64,000 bases of DNA, from the NCBI GenBank assembly GCA_023213315.1, contig JAKCPI010010626.1, forward strand, positions 1 through 64,000, read 5' to 3'. The notes below the pieces were generated by a model, which saw only the letters and a list, made by a program, of their open reading frames with translations, had not been told where the DNA came from and made no database searches. The stretch comes from Euborellia annulipes. Taxonomy: Eukaryota; Arthropoda; Insecta; Dermaptera; Anisolabididae. The position numbers were made by a program, and so were the translations under genes. Positions 43,721-55,918 of the stretch are shown one piece after another (within the stretch, counting starts at the first letter, position 1; each line of letters starts with the position of its first letter).

Positions 43721-44525
43721 CAAGTTTTTTCTGATTTTTTTTTTTATTAAAATTTTGTGTTGACTTCCACCGGTTGAGAACCACTGATCTATAGTATTGT
43801 AAAAAAAAAATATATCGCTTTATTCCTTTTATTTATTTAATTATTTACTTATTTTTATTTGTAATACTTATATGAAATGATAAAAAAGTCTATATTTATA
43901 AAATAAGTTTTTTTTAGCTTGTTGATGGGGGGTAAGAGAGTAAAGAAGAGTACGCCTTTTTAGGTAAAGGGTGCGGGGAGGAAGGGGGTGGTTTAGACTG
44001 AATGCCAATATTTGAACGAAATATTCGAGCCATTTATCTGTGCACGTCAGATGTGAATACGCTTTAGGGTGGGGGGTGGTAGGTTTAGGTTGTGGGGGGG
44101 TTGGTGGGTGCTTCTAGGCTGCATCTATCATGCTCGTTTCTTCCGAATCAAAACGCCATAAATCCAATCCTGATAATACACTTTTTATGCACGAAACATA
44201 GATATATACCAAGCGAATACGAATAGTGAATGGTGGGGTTGAAAAAAAAAAGGCGCAATGCTGTTCTGACGTTCACGATATTAGCTCTAATGGACGGTCT
44301 ATAAAGTCAATCGAATTAAAAAGTGAACGAAATAATAAAATAAAATACACAAATGTGTATTCGTATTTAATATTGTTATATCCAGAATGACGACCCACAC
44401 ACGTATGCTTTCAACAACATTCATTTTCAATTGGCATTAATATTAATTAAAAGATATCAAACAAAATTTACTATATTTTTATTTATTATTATTATTTAAA
44501 TTATTATTTCAAAATAAAATAACCT
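43721..44525. other. Spacer, unassigned
   Basis: G-rich at 43920-44110; no coding or repeat assignment. Confidence 0.35.
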
Positions 44526-44700
44526 ACATGTATTCTCGTGCCTGGGATCCCGGGTTCGCTTCCCGTTCTAATTGAAAAAAATTTATTTCAATTGAATTGG
44601 CTACCAAACATTTGAAATAAATAAGAATGGGGTTTAAATTGGCTTTGATGCCATATAGACTTTAAACGATACATTTATTATTAAACCTTAAAATAAAGAA
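44526..44700 (+). mobile_element. SINE-like fragment with box B
   Basis: Box B-like GGGTTCGCTTCCC, then an AATTGAATTGGCTACCAAAC body that resembles 18391-18420. Its 3' part (CCATATAGACTTTAAACGAT) recurs inverted at 45740-45775. Confidence 0.6.
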
Positions 44701-44720
44701 CCTATAGGCAAAAGTAATTT

Positions 44721-45317
44721 AAAAAATCTGGTGTGATGATCACACAGTACACAACTTTCTCTTACCTTTTGGCAAGAGAAAGTTGAGTACTGTGCTTGTC
44801 ACACCAAATTTTATATTTAGTTGCTCTTAGCACTTTAGTTCCAAACTTGACCACGCGATGATTCATAGATGGCGCCGAGCTACGAATGCTTCCACATCAG
44901 TAAAGTGTTCCTCAAACGATTTCCACAAAAAATTTCACTGATATACTTTTTAAAGAGCATCTAAAAAATAGTTCATTTATGAATTTTAAACAAAATCGTT
45001 GCAGCGAATTTTGAGAAAATCGCAAAAAACTGAAAAAGTACTTCAGTAAAGTACTAGTATGTTTTGGCCGATTTTGTTCAAAAACTTATTTTCACCCCTT
45101 GGAGAGGTGTCTAACCTAAATATAAAATTTCAACCTCGTAGCTCTTTTAGTTCTTGAGATATTTTGTTCACAGACAGACAGTCAGACCATGTCGCGGAAA
45201 CCACTTTTTTGGATTAAGGGGACCTTAAAACGCGAAGATCCATCAAAATCTCGACATTTTTTACATGAACCGAATAATTTCTCTCTATATATTTCATATA
45301 TAGGTTAAGAGAAAGTA
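44721..45317 (-). mobile_element. Repeat A, full-length variant 2
   Basis: 3' hairpin at 44721-44812, then the variant-2 region (TTCATAGATGGCGCCGAGCT) in place of the X-box, then the normal body, and finally the 5' palindrome CTCTATATATTTC...AGAGAAAGT. Confidence 0.9.
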
Positions 45318-46591
45318 AAAACGATCCCAATCTGATCCTCGGACCTGACTAATAAAAAATCTCCAATCCGATTTTCAAAAATAGATTTTAGATCTAAATC
45401 CAGATCATTTTAAATTCTGTTTCTAGATCCGAATATTTTTTTTCATTTGACCTTTTTTATTAGGAAAGGAGAAATTTTTCTCTCTATTAAAATTGAAATT
45501 CATTTCTTCCCCATTATTTAATAATTAAATAATTGTTATTAAGGACTTTAAATCCAGAAACTACAGTCCAGGCACTACAGTGCCTTTGAAAATGAGTTTA
45601 CTTCCGATTCTAAATCCTTTGAATTTTAATCCAAGTCCAAAATCCATTCCTGTATATAAATAATCATAAATTTGGCAACGCATAATTTTTAAAGATACAT
45701 AAATGTGTCTTAATTATTTGCATAATAATAAATGTATCGTTTAAAGTCCATATGGCTTCAGATGTCGAAGATATTTAAGAAAATTCATTGATTTTTTTAG
45801 AATTATTATTTTCTTTTGTTTGAAATTGATAATGAGATTGGTTTTTAGGTTTGGTTAAGTTAATTTACTACCAACTTTTTTTTTCATTAATTTGGTTTAT
45901 GCATATGTAAAATTAGATTAAATTGCCTTTTTTTATATTAATATATTATAGAATAGGAATTTTTTTTAACTTAATTCTTTTTAACTCGAGATTTTTCTAT
46001 TGATTTGGCCTCGAAATGGTCCAAAAAAAGAAAGAGCCATGTACTGTATTATTATTAAATGAAATATATTTTCAGAATGAAAATGAATAATTCAAAGCTT
46101 AATGCTTTAGAAAAATCCTGCTAGAGATTTTCTCTACAAGAATTCCCATTTTCAAATCACAATCTATAGTAAAAGTATGCTTAATAACAAAAACTTTACA
46201 AAATTCAATAGAATCTATTTTAAACAAATGAAAACGGCTGTTTCAGGTGATTAAAAGTTCTAACAATAGATTTCTATATTGATTATTTAATATAATCTCG
46301 GATGTTCAATTTTAGGCTTCTATATCTGGATCAAGCAAGCCATGGTTTATTTAATTCATTTGGAATCCCTCTGTTTGCCCCCACCCCCACCTCTCTCTCC
46401 CCATTATCCGAGAGATAGAGAGAAAGAGGAACAACCCCTTTGCTCATCCCCCTCTTACTCTAGACCTTTTGAGAAGTGGTCTTCAATTCCTGGATTTGAA
46501 TTCCTGTCTTTGATTTAAATAATGTTTTCTCTTGATGTGAGATTTATCAGAGGCGAATGAAAATTTAGTATTTATTTACTTTCTCTATTTT
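45318..46591. other. AT-rich spacer
   Basis: Contains the inverted scrap of the SINE-like fragment near 45740 and a C/CT-rich tract at 46375-46430. Nothing else recognised. Confidence 0.35.
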
Positions 46592-46727
46592 TACTTTCTC
46601 TTAGCCTATATATGAAATATATAGGAGAGAAAGTATTGCGATCATGTCAAAAATTCGATGTCGAGATTTTGATGGATATACATGTTTTGAGGTCCCCTGA
46701 GTCCAAAAAAGTGGGTCCCGCAAATTG

Positions 46728-46765
<38 letters not shown>

Positions 46766-47647
46766 GTGCGTGTGTGCGTGTGTCTGTATGTGTGGACAGA
46801 TTTTTAGCATGAAGGAATTGAGCTACCGGATTGAAATTTTATATTTAACTTAGGTACCTTCCCACACGCTCAAAATAAGCTTTTGAACAAAATCGGCCAA
46901 AAAGTACTAGTACTTTACTGATGTACTTTTTCAGTTTTTTTCGATTTTCTCAAAATTCCCTCCAAGGATTTTTTTTAAAATTCAAAAATCAATTATTTTT
47001 TAGATGCTCTTTAAAATGTATATTCTCATTTTGCCGTTGAAATCTTCTGAAGACCACTTTACTCTTGTTCTTCATAGGAAAGATAGAAATGGTTGCCATG
47101 GTAACGGAATTTAAATCTTTTTCTTTTTATTAGATTAAAAATCAATTATTATTTAAATTCCCATTTATTTTAAATTTATTTGTGTCTTTAATTGTTTCAA
47201 AGAAAACATATATGTCTCTCTCCCACTTGCAAACATTATCGTCTGTCTCTACTCTTTTTAAATTCCCTTTCCACCTTATCTTCGCATAGGCCTAATGTTA
47301 ATTTCCTATAGGGATTTGTATGTTAATTTCGATTCAAAAGGGGTCGGTCCCCTTTAGAACTTTTTAGGCATTTAAAATTTTTTTTTCCAATTCTTATGAA
47401 ATTTTGTATTTATTTACGATTCTATATTGTGTATAAAATGTCCAAATATGAGATTAAAATTTTGAAAAATAACCATAGTTTATTTGAAGCAGTCAACATT
47501 TAAAATGCAAGTTTGAAACTAAGGTGCTATCGGAAACTAAATATATCTCGACACAAAAAATCTGGTGTGACCAGCACAGTGCGCAACTTTCTCTTACCGA
47601 AGGGTAAGAGAAAGTTGTGTGCTGTGCGCCAGTCACACCAGATTTTT
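46592..47647 (+). mobile_element. Repeat A split by about 400 bp of other DNA
   Basis: The 5' palindrome, body, a long GT microsatellite (46731-46796) and the X-box at 47092-47105 run to about 47115. The remainder (GAAACTAAATATATCTCG and 3' hairpin) appears at 47520-47647. The AT-rich sequence between is not A and shows no obvious terminal repeats. Confidence 0.8.
46731..46796. repeat. (GT)n microsatellite at the TCTGTCTG spot of repeat A
   Basis: Expansion of a short GT-rich segment that is present in most A copies. Confidence 0.95.
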
Positions 47648-48210
47648 TCTTTTTATTTTAATAAAAAAAAAAAAAAAAACTTTATTTTTTTTCATTAAAA
47701 TGTAAATTGGATTGTTTAAAATGAAAATATTGAAAGATCTTTATTTAAGTTATCAGCAAATTAATTGAGGGATGTTCTATGTAACGTGAAGACAGACAGA
47801 GGTTGAGTAATGAGCATACTCAGCAAACAATTACATTAGATGGGTGCTAGAGAGAGAGAAGAGAGTTAAAGGGGAGAGAATTCATTTTGATAATTCGATG
47901 ATGAACAAACGCACTGGTCAAATCTTCAATGGTTTTAGATTAGATTAGTACAACGTACACGTATTTATCACAAGATAAATTTTACTTCATTAGCATAAAA
48001 TGCAATTTCAAGAATTAAAAAAAAATCAATTTACGAATTTATTATTTTACGTTCTTTTACCTTTGTATATATGTAATATATACATTAGGGTGGCCCTTAA
48101 CTATAGGGTATTTTCCGAAGTCAAAATTTTGCTGCTCCCATCCTCTAATCTTATTCCAATAAAACAAAAAAACATATTGTTTTTTTAATAAAGTTACAAT
48201 TTACTTTTTA
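47648..48210. other. AT-rich spacer
   Basis: Nothing recognised. Confidence 0.35.
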
Positions 48211-48614
48211 TCAGGAATGAAAGTTGGAAGAAAGCGCAGCCAAAATTTTTTCTTTAAAAATATATTTCAACAGCTGACGTTTCGGCTTTGGTCAAAGCCA
48301 TCCTCGGAGCTGTTTTTGGTCATCATATACATATATTTTGAATTGTATCAGGTATTAAAATTAATCAGGGAAAAAAGTCTTCAGTTAAAGCAAACTTTTT
48401 TCTTCTTCTACCACCAATACAATATATTTTTTTCTTTTTTTGTGTGTGCCTAATTAATACATGATACAATTCAATAATACAATTCAATATATATATATAT
48501 GATGATCAATAACAGCTCCGAGAATGGCTATGACCAAAGTCGAAACGTCAGCTGTTAAAAAATATTTTTAAAGAAAAAATTTTGGCTGCGTTTTCTTCCT
48601 ACTTTCATTCCTGA
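48211..48614. mobile_element. Foldback with facing PLE-type ends, long centre
   Basis: Same family as 10516-10728: arms start TCAGGAATGAAAGTTGGAAG, each ending in an AGCCGAAACGTCAGCTG-type motif with CCGAGGATGG or CCGAGAATGG. Centre of about 195 bp includes an AT run. Confidence 0.8.
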
Positions 48615-49594
48615 TACAAATTCCACCAGCCATAAAATACCCTTATACTAAATTTCCTTTCCCAGTCATAGCAGATTTTTTTTTTTAGAACGAAAGATGA
48701 ATCAAAGTTTTCATTAACTTTTCTCCTTTCATTTTTTGGCTCTGTTTTTGGTGATTTTCACAAAGAAGACCGCATTGTTACTATAATTAACAAAAGCTAC
48801 AAAAATTATCTATTATCAGCAAACCATAATATTTTATTTATCTACACATTTCCAATTTTTTTGATAACTTTAATTTCAAAATAATTATTTAAACAAATTA
48901 CTGTTTCCTTATGAAATTTATTAATTTTGAAAATACATTTCTTTGATAGGTTCTCTTTTACTGACCCTAAATATTATTATATTTAGGGTAGTAAAAGAGA
49001 GTCGATCTCAGGCTCGTGTATGCTTAGAAGTTTAATTTATAAATTAATTTTCTCTTAGTACTGTATTTATTTTGTTTTATTTATTTATTAGCATTTATTT
49101 ACCTCTTCATTTATGAATATTTTTTAAAACAATTATTTAGTTAGTGAATTGCCAAAATTAAGCTAGACGCCAAGTAAACAAAAAAATAAATTAATATTTC
49201 TCATTTATAAAATGGAGAAATATAGGCTATATTATATTCAGAAATGAAATTATAATTATAGTAAACACAATCGTTGGGGAGCCTGTGATTGGTTCAAGGA
49301 GGTAAATAATTGTGATATCAATCAATTTCTGCAAGAAGCACTTGGAGATCATGGGGTTCGTTTTCCGAGGACCAGTAGACGTTTATCTCACTACCAATAT
49401 AAATCTCACATTTAATTGTAAATGGGGTCTAATTAAGGCTTTTTTTTTAATATCTCAATACATTCAATACATATATTAACTTGTACACTATGAGGAGCCT
49501 TCAGGCTCTATGTAAATATATGTACATTTTATAATAATTTGAATAAATAAATAAATAGGCCTATATCTCGAAATGTTCATAATTTAGATCAAAT
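48615..49594. other. AT-rich spacer
   Basis: A short hairpin lies at 48953-49011 (TCTTTTACTGACCCTAAAT and complement). Nothing else recognised. Confidence 0.4.
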
Positions 49595-49610
49595 AAATAT
49601 TTTTTCAAAT

Positions 49611-50055
49611 CACTCAGGGGCTCATTTCTAGTGAGTACGTGGATGGCGACCACGAGTTACCCTAGCAAGGCTGGATTTCTTCCTTTCCTTTATGTCAGCC
49701 TTATTCTACTTTTCATAGCAAGGTCAGGCGTGAGACGGTCGGTTGATCCTTTCTGTCTCATTTATAAATTATTGCGACCCCTATCTCATAGGGATCAGGC
49801 TAAGATAGAAGAGATGGGGGGGGGGGATTTTTTCAAATCACTCAGGGGCTCATTTCTAGTGAGTACGTGGATGGCGACCACGAGTTACCCTAGCTAAGGC
49901 TGGCATTTCTTCCTTTCCTTTATGTCAGCCTTATTCTACTTTTTCATAGAGCGTCAGGCCATGAGACGGGTCGGCTTGCATTCCTTTCTGTCTCATTTTT
50001 ATAAATTAATTTTGCCGACCCCTATCTCATAGGGATCAGGCTAAGATAGAAGAAG
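49611..50055 (+). mobile_element. Two tandem retroposon D copies sharing one TSD
   Basis: Two about 228-bp D units (start CACTCAGGGGCTCATTTC, body GGATGGCGACCACGAG, GATCAGGCTAAGATAGAAG end). The pair is flanked by the 16-bp repeat AAATATTTTTTCAAAT (49595-49610 and 50056-50071), and the junction contains ATTTTTTCAAAT. The first unit has a poly-G run before the junction, the second a GAAGAAGAA tail. Confidence 0.88.
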
Positions 50056-50071
50056 AAATATTTTTTCAAAT

Positions 50072-52176
50072 GATTTAAAATGTATTTATTTTACACCAGC
50101 TATCAAGAGTGATGTGAGGAATTTTATTTATTTTATGATTTTTACCCCCGGCATCTTTTCGCATTCTGGCTGATACAGATTTATTTAAAGCAAAAATTAT
50201 TTTTTATAGTGTTAATATAATATGTATTCAAAATTTTGTCAGCCCAGAAAATAATGAAAATTCAAAACTGAATTTTATACAAAACAGTTAGCCAAAAACA
50301 TATATCAATATTAATAATAATAAAAAAAAATATCCACCAGCCTGGATGTGAATCACGAATCTGCCGATTTGTACTCAGCATCAAGTAAAAGAATATTTGT
50401 GGAAAAATGGGGGGATAGAGCAATACATTTTCAAACCGACTGTGTGGGACTTGCAGTAGTTTTATATTCCATTTCTCAATGGTCCCTACGACAAGTTGTG
50501 TGTGTAAGAATATAAAAATTAGTAGACTTTATAAATAATATTAAAAAAAGTCGCCTCTTCTTCTACCTTAAAGACCTCTTTTTCTAACCTGCTTCTCATT
50601 TTTGTTGTGACATCCCTGCTATACAAACGTTAAAGTCTCTTCCCTAGCTTCCCCGCTCGTATATCTCAGAGAAAGTAACCCTCATATATTTTCCCTAGCT
50701 TCCCTATTTAAATTCGTTATTTATATCTTAATTAAATGGAAATTTTGAATATTAAAATTAAAATATCTCTTTTCTAAACAATTTATTAAATTTATTCATA
50801 AAGTTAATTCCATATTTTATTTTTCATTTTTGTTTTGTTTTGATATTAAATCTATACGCCTAATATTATTGCACAGAGTTAAGTTGAATTCATTTCTCTT
50901 ATGCTTTTCATATCAAAAAAAGATTTTTATAATGAATTCACACTTATTCCGAGAGATGAAATTCCTATTCAACGACGAATGATTTATTATTATACTATTA
51001 TTGAAATATATTATGCTTTGCAATTTCTGTTAACTTGAAAAAACAAAGCTAATTTAATAGCTTTCTATTTAATTCAATTAAACACTTTCACCTTTGTTAG
51101 CTTTATTCTTTTTCAAGTGCTTTTCAAACTAATACCTAAATAAACCATTTGAATGGGAATAAAATCCGTTTTTTTTTTCTTTTCCCAATGAATGAATCTA
51201 TTTATTTTAATCCAGAATTGAATTACGCCTATTGAACTAATTTGTTTTAAGGCTTTTTGAGAGAAAGAGAAAGATCCAAAACGAAAAAATATAGTCACTA
51301 ATTTGATTTATAAAGAAAAATAGCTTTTTTTTTTTGAAGAAATGTTGGAATTAAAAAGAATAATCAACGTTTATCATACTCTTTTTATAATGTCCCCTAA
51401 TTTTGAAAATTTTTGATGCCCTATTAGGAAGTGAGTGATAAAAATTTCTCTCATTTTTTTTTTCTCAACTATTTGACCTTTTGTTCATCATCTTTGTCTT
51501 GGCTCTTTATAAAATTTTTATTTTTTACTTTAAATTATTGAGCCCTCGGGGTGGGTAGAGGGTAGGGCTCTACCAAAAACGGGGTGCCCCGGGTCGATTT
51601 TTTTTACTTATAAAATGTTAATAAAAAATTGCCCCAAAAAAATATATTTTTTTATATAAGTTTTAAAATAAAAGTGGGTGTGAAAAAAAGAGTGGATGGG
51701 TGGGGGGGTGGGAGAAAAAAAAGTGGGTAAATAAAAAAAAAAAAAAAAAAATTTATTGAATAATAATCATCGGATATAGATTCTATTAAGTGGTATAAAA
51801 ACATTTGTTAATTAAGCTTATTAATTCAAATGTCAAAATAATCTAATGGTATTAGGATCTAAATCATTTATTTAATTTCAAAATACCTGCCCGGATCGAT
51901 TGTAATTATTATTATTAATTTAGAACGATTATAAATTATAATGCTATTAATGATATCGCTATTTTTATGGTAAAATATTGATATATTTAAATTACTATAT
52001 TTTATATAAATTTTACTTAATAAAAGACTCGATTTAGGTTGAAGTTTATTGGTATAAAATTAGTAATATAACACCTTTGAAAGTCTAAATGTCAAAATAA
52101 ATTTTTTTTTTTTTGCAATTTTTTAATAAAAGAGCGCGGGGGAGAAAATTTCGTTATGATTTCTTCAGACTTCCGA
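50072..52176. other. AT-rich spacer with a tRNA-like scrap
   Basis: 50332-50390 is a diverged relative of the tRNA-like core at 22447-22514 (minus: CTGAGTACAAATCGGCAG, then a box-B remnant). Otherwise AT-rich with long poly-A/T runs. Confidence 0.35.
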
Positions 52177-52180
52177 TTAA

Positions 52181-52245
52181 GGTGCGCGTCACGAGTTGCT
52201 AATTTTGAGTTTCCAGCGGCCACATTTTTGAAGCTATTGAGCTCT

Positions 52246-52281
<36 letters not shown>

Positions 52282-52583
52282 AAAGCTATTTAAAATATCT
52301 ATAACTTATAGAAGCCCCTTTTTTGATTTTCGAAATTTTTTTTTTTAGATTAATCACATTAAATAAAAGATATATTTTTTTTTTAATTCGCTCTATACCT
52401 TATAGATTAATAAATTAGTAATCATTGTGTAGAAAAATAATTAATTTTTTGTCTTTAATTAATTAGCTGGAATCTTTCAAATGAAATGGAATATTTCTCT
52501 ATGGGGAAAACTAACGCCATCTCTTGCCGCCTAGAGTAACCAGCTTCTCATTCGGCGTTTAACGGTTTTTTAGGACGCGCACC
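52181..52583. mobile_element. TIR MITE, 403 bp, flanked by TTAA
   Basis: Ends GGTGCGCGTC and GACGCGCACC with TTAA at 52177-52180 and 52584-52587. TTAA flanks fit piggyBac-type transposition. If the TTAA is part of the TIR, a TA duplication is also possible. Contains a 29-T run. Confidence 0.75.
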
Positions 52584-52802
52584 TTAATAGAGAAAATATT
52601 TATTTATTTGTATTAGGCAAGCAAGGGAAAATTAATATAAAAAATTTAAAATCTTACTGTATATTTTTACTACATATCATTTTTCGTAGCAAATTAAATA
52701 TCTTTATTAGTTAGTGGCAATGCGTTATAAATTTAGTCTCAAAGCCACTTTTGCAATTTATGCTAATTTATTATTAATAGTAGCCTATTAATTCCAATGT
52801 CA

Positions 52803-52831
52803 ACTTAGTGTGTGTGTGTGTGTGTGTGTGA
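52803..52831. repeat. (GT)n microsatellite
   Basis: About 28 bp of GT dinucleotides. Confidence 0.9.
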
Positions 52832-52996
52832 AAAACTGAGAGAAGAGAGAAATTCTTGATTTTTTTTTTTTTAGAAAATAAAAGGTAAATATTAATAAAT
52901 ACACTAACTTAAATTTCTTATAATTAACTAATTAGAACCAAGTCTAATAATGCAATTTATTTTTTTAGGACACGACCGACTCATTTTAATATTAAA

Positions 52997-53075
52997 AACA
53001 AGTGCCGCCTTGGGCGGGCTTTACCGCTTGCTAGGAGACGCCCCCTGGACCCTTTGCTTGCGGCTAGCAAATGCA
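52997..53075 (+). mobile_element. Helitron-like 3' end fragment
   Basis: GCCGCCTTGGGCGGGCTTTA and GCTTGCGGCTAGCAA resemble the hairpin and CTAG end of the B elements; the body is absent. Confidence 0.4.
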
Positions 53076-53231
53076 TCAAATTTATTCTTGCTCACTGTTT
53101 GGAAATTTTCAAATTTTTACTGAAGTTTTAAATTTCCCTCTCCCGCTCCACTTCCTGTAACTCTAGCCAATCAGTGAGAAAAGGCAAATAGACACAGGGA
53201 CAGGAAGTCAGTGGCTAGCGCTTTATATATA

Positions 53232-53456
53232 CAGTGATACCTCGAGATACGAGTTAAATTCGTTCCATAACCTTGGTCGTATATGAATTTGCTCGTATCT
53301 CAAATCAATTAGACAAGTGTCATTAAATAGCTCCGATGTACGACCAGTTGCAACTTTTTCCTCGTATTTCAAATTTCGTTCGTATTTCAAAACAAAACTT
53401 CGCTCGTATCTCAAATAACTCGTATGTTAGGGCACTCGTATCTCGAGGTACCACTG
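53232..53456. mobile_element. Tc1/mariner-like MITE, 225 bp, TA TSD
   Basis: Ends CAGTGATACCTCGAGATACG and, inverted, CAGTGGTACCTCGAGATACG, flanked by TA. This terminus type (CAGTGGNACCTCG) is widespread among arthropod mariner-like elements. Inner repeats of CTCGTATNTCAAA. Confidence 0.93.
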
Positions 53457-53458
53457 TA

Positions 53459-54364
53459 GTAAAGATGATAATGATGATTAGGCCTATCGGAAAACTAAAA
53501 ATGTGTTGAGCATGTGGTGCTTATCTGTAATTTTCTCCACTAATATAAGTACAGTATTATGATCATTTAACTGTTCTTTTGTTTTTTTTTTCCTTATCAA
53601 AAAATTTTCAATTATTTGAAATCATTTATTAAATAAATTAAAAAACTGAGAAAGATGGATGATACATATATATTTGGGGAGAGAATGATCGATTTGCAAA
53701 AGAAGGGGTATTAAAGACATGAAGAAGGAGAGTTGCTTATTAAAGCCTTTAATCAAATCAGACATCTATCTTACGCCTTTGCTGCCTATAATCCATCCCA
53801 AGATCCAGGAGGTGACGTATGGCCCTTAATAGAAACACTAGCCTCCTATTTATGGCCCATTTAGCCAAGTTTGTTTTAACCCATCCCTAATATTACTTCA
53901 CGAAGGAATAAAGAAGTTGAAGGGTAACTTAAAAGATGACTTCCGGGTTGGATTTGAAAATCAATGACGTAGTACTGAGCATCGCGTTTAATTAAGAAAC
54001 CAACGATGCATTCTAATATGTGGATTTATGGCCTCATAAAAAAAAGAACGCAATAGAGGCAATTTTAATGTATGCAGCAGCAAGAAAACTTTGCAAAAGA
54101 GAACGAGAGAAAAAAAAGGGTAAAAAAAAAAAATTAAAAAAAAAAAAAAAATTGAAGGGATGCGTTCTTAATATTCTTTCAGGTCATTATATAAAAATCT
54201 CCCAAGTTGACCTTTGAGCCCCTGGGGGGACATATTCCGCTTCCAGGAGAAAATTACTCTTAAAAAATAAATTAATTTTATTTTGTCTGTAGTAAATAGG
54301 GATAATAAATAAATAAAGTATATTTTATTGCTAATTAAAAAAAAAAAATTTATTTCTTCCTTAA
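53459..54364. other. Spacer, mainly unique
   Basis: Less AT-biased block at 53690-54000; no splice-flanked frame recognised. Confidence 0.35.
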
Positions 54365-55144
54365 GGTTGTTCGGATAGTACATCGTAAGTCATAATAGAA
54401 TCTAAATTTTTTTTAAATAAAATTAAAAATTTGAATGCCAAAATTCCTTATTATAATTTAGTCGTGACCTATCATAGTTTATAATTGGATTAAGTTAATA
54501 ATTTAATTACCAAAAATAATAAATGAATGACTTTTGACTCGAGCAGTATTTCACGTAATATAGAACTGGCAACATTGCATTCATCAGCTATCTATTTTAA
54601 ATCTTAAACGCCTTCAATTTTATTTTATTTAATATATTACAATGTTTAATGCAAATCAGTTTAAACACAATGGACGATTTGCGAGAAAAAGTATCTTAAA
54701 ATTGAAAAAAAATATGTAACTAACATCAAGTATTTTATGCGACGTTGCCAGGCTGGTCTGACTCTCGATGCTTCCTTATTTTTAAATATTGGCGACTGTC
54801 ATTTTGGAGAATTTTTTGACTTTCTTGTTAAAATATCTTTAAAAGCGGTCGGCAGAAACTTTTGGTTTTATTTTTAACGTATTCCTCGGAAGTGAATTAA
54901 TAAAATGTAAGTTTTTTTGTTTTTGTATCATTTGCACAGATGCCTATATAATTCGATATGTGTGAATTTCGTCGTTATTCCCCATAGGCTACATGTTAAA
55001 TTTCAATTTTTTAAAAATTAATTACACGATAACCCTGTGTCAGATCTGCTTCAAAATTTTATTTTATACGTATTTGATAGTGATTAATAACATATTAAAA
55101 AATTAGCTTTTAATCAAGGAAAGTGCTTTAATGTCCGAACAACC
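54365..55144. mobile_element. TIR element, 780 bp, flanked by TTAA
   Basis: Ends GGTTGTTCGGATAGTAC and, inverted, GGTTGTTCGGACATTAA, flanked by TTAA at 54361-54364 and 55145-55148. The interior has no evident transposase. Confidence 0.75.
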
Positions 55145-55305
55145 TTAAAGGTGAAAAAAATAAAATAATTTTAATATAATAAAAATTCGAAACGTTTTTA
55201 TTTTTTATTTATATCTAAATGCCTTTAACTCATACTTTTACCAATTTTAATAAAATTTTCTTTTTGGAAGAAATTTAAATCGCTTCTTTGTTATATATTA
55301 TCAGT

Positions 55306-55590
55306 AGGCCCGCAGACAGAGGAGGGCTATATCTCCGGGGCTCGGGCCCTCCGAGGGGACCCGGGCCCTTTCAGCACAAAATTATAATAAAATATAATTT
55401 TCATGGTTAAAATTTTAATTAAAAAAAAAAATAATTTTCATTAATTTTTTTTTTTTTTTTTTCTTAACGATGTGGTATATTAAATTCTTTCCTAAGGAGG
55501 CCCGGGCCCTTCAAGCACAAATCTTAAAATTATAGATGGGGGCCCGCACTATTATGTTGCCCCGGGGTCCATCAAGTCTGTCTGCGGTCT
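55306..55590. mobile_element. TIR element with GCCCGCAGACAGA ends
   Basis: GGCCCGCAGACAGAGGAGGG at the left and, inverted, GACCGCAGACAGACTTGATG at the right. Subterminal GGGCCC-rich blocks occur on both sides. Duplication not determined. Confidence 0.6.
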
Positions 55591-55742
55591 TGATTATTAG
55601 ATATGAACTTATCAAAATATCAAGTAATAATAATAATAAACTTTATTAAAATTTACAAGCTATCAATTATGGTTTTCGTACCATGACGTTACTCTAGGGG
55701 CTAGAGGCAAAAAGAGAAAAATATAATTATGAAAATAAAGGA

Positions 55743-55918
55743 AAAAATCTGGTATGACTGATAGCTCAGCACACCAGTTTTTATTTTGTGTCGCCATATA
55801 TTTAGTTTCCGTCGATATACTAGAATTCAAGATGTAAAATTTATAAACTTGGGTAAATTTTATATTTTGGCAACCATTTCTCCTATCTTTCCTATGAAGT
55901 AAAAGAGTAAAGTGTGTA
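55743..55918 (-). mobile_element. Repeat A 3' fragment
   Basis: Shortened 3' hairpin, CGATATACTAGAATTCAAG, then a TTTTGGCAACC remnant of the X-box half-site and CCTATGAAGTAAAAGAGTAA. Confidence 0.8.
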
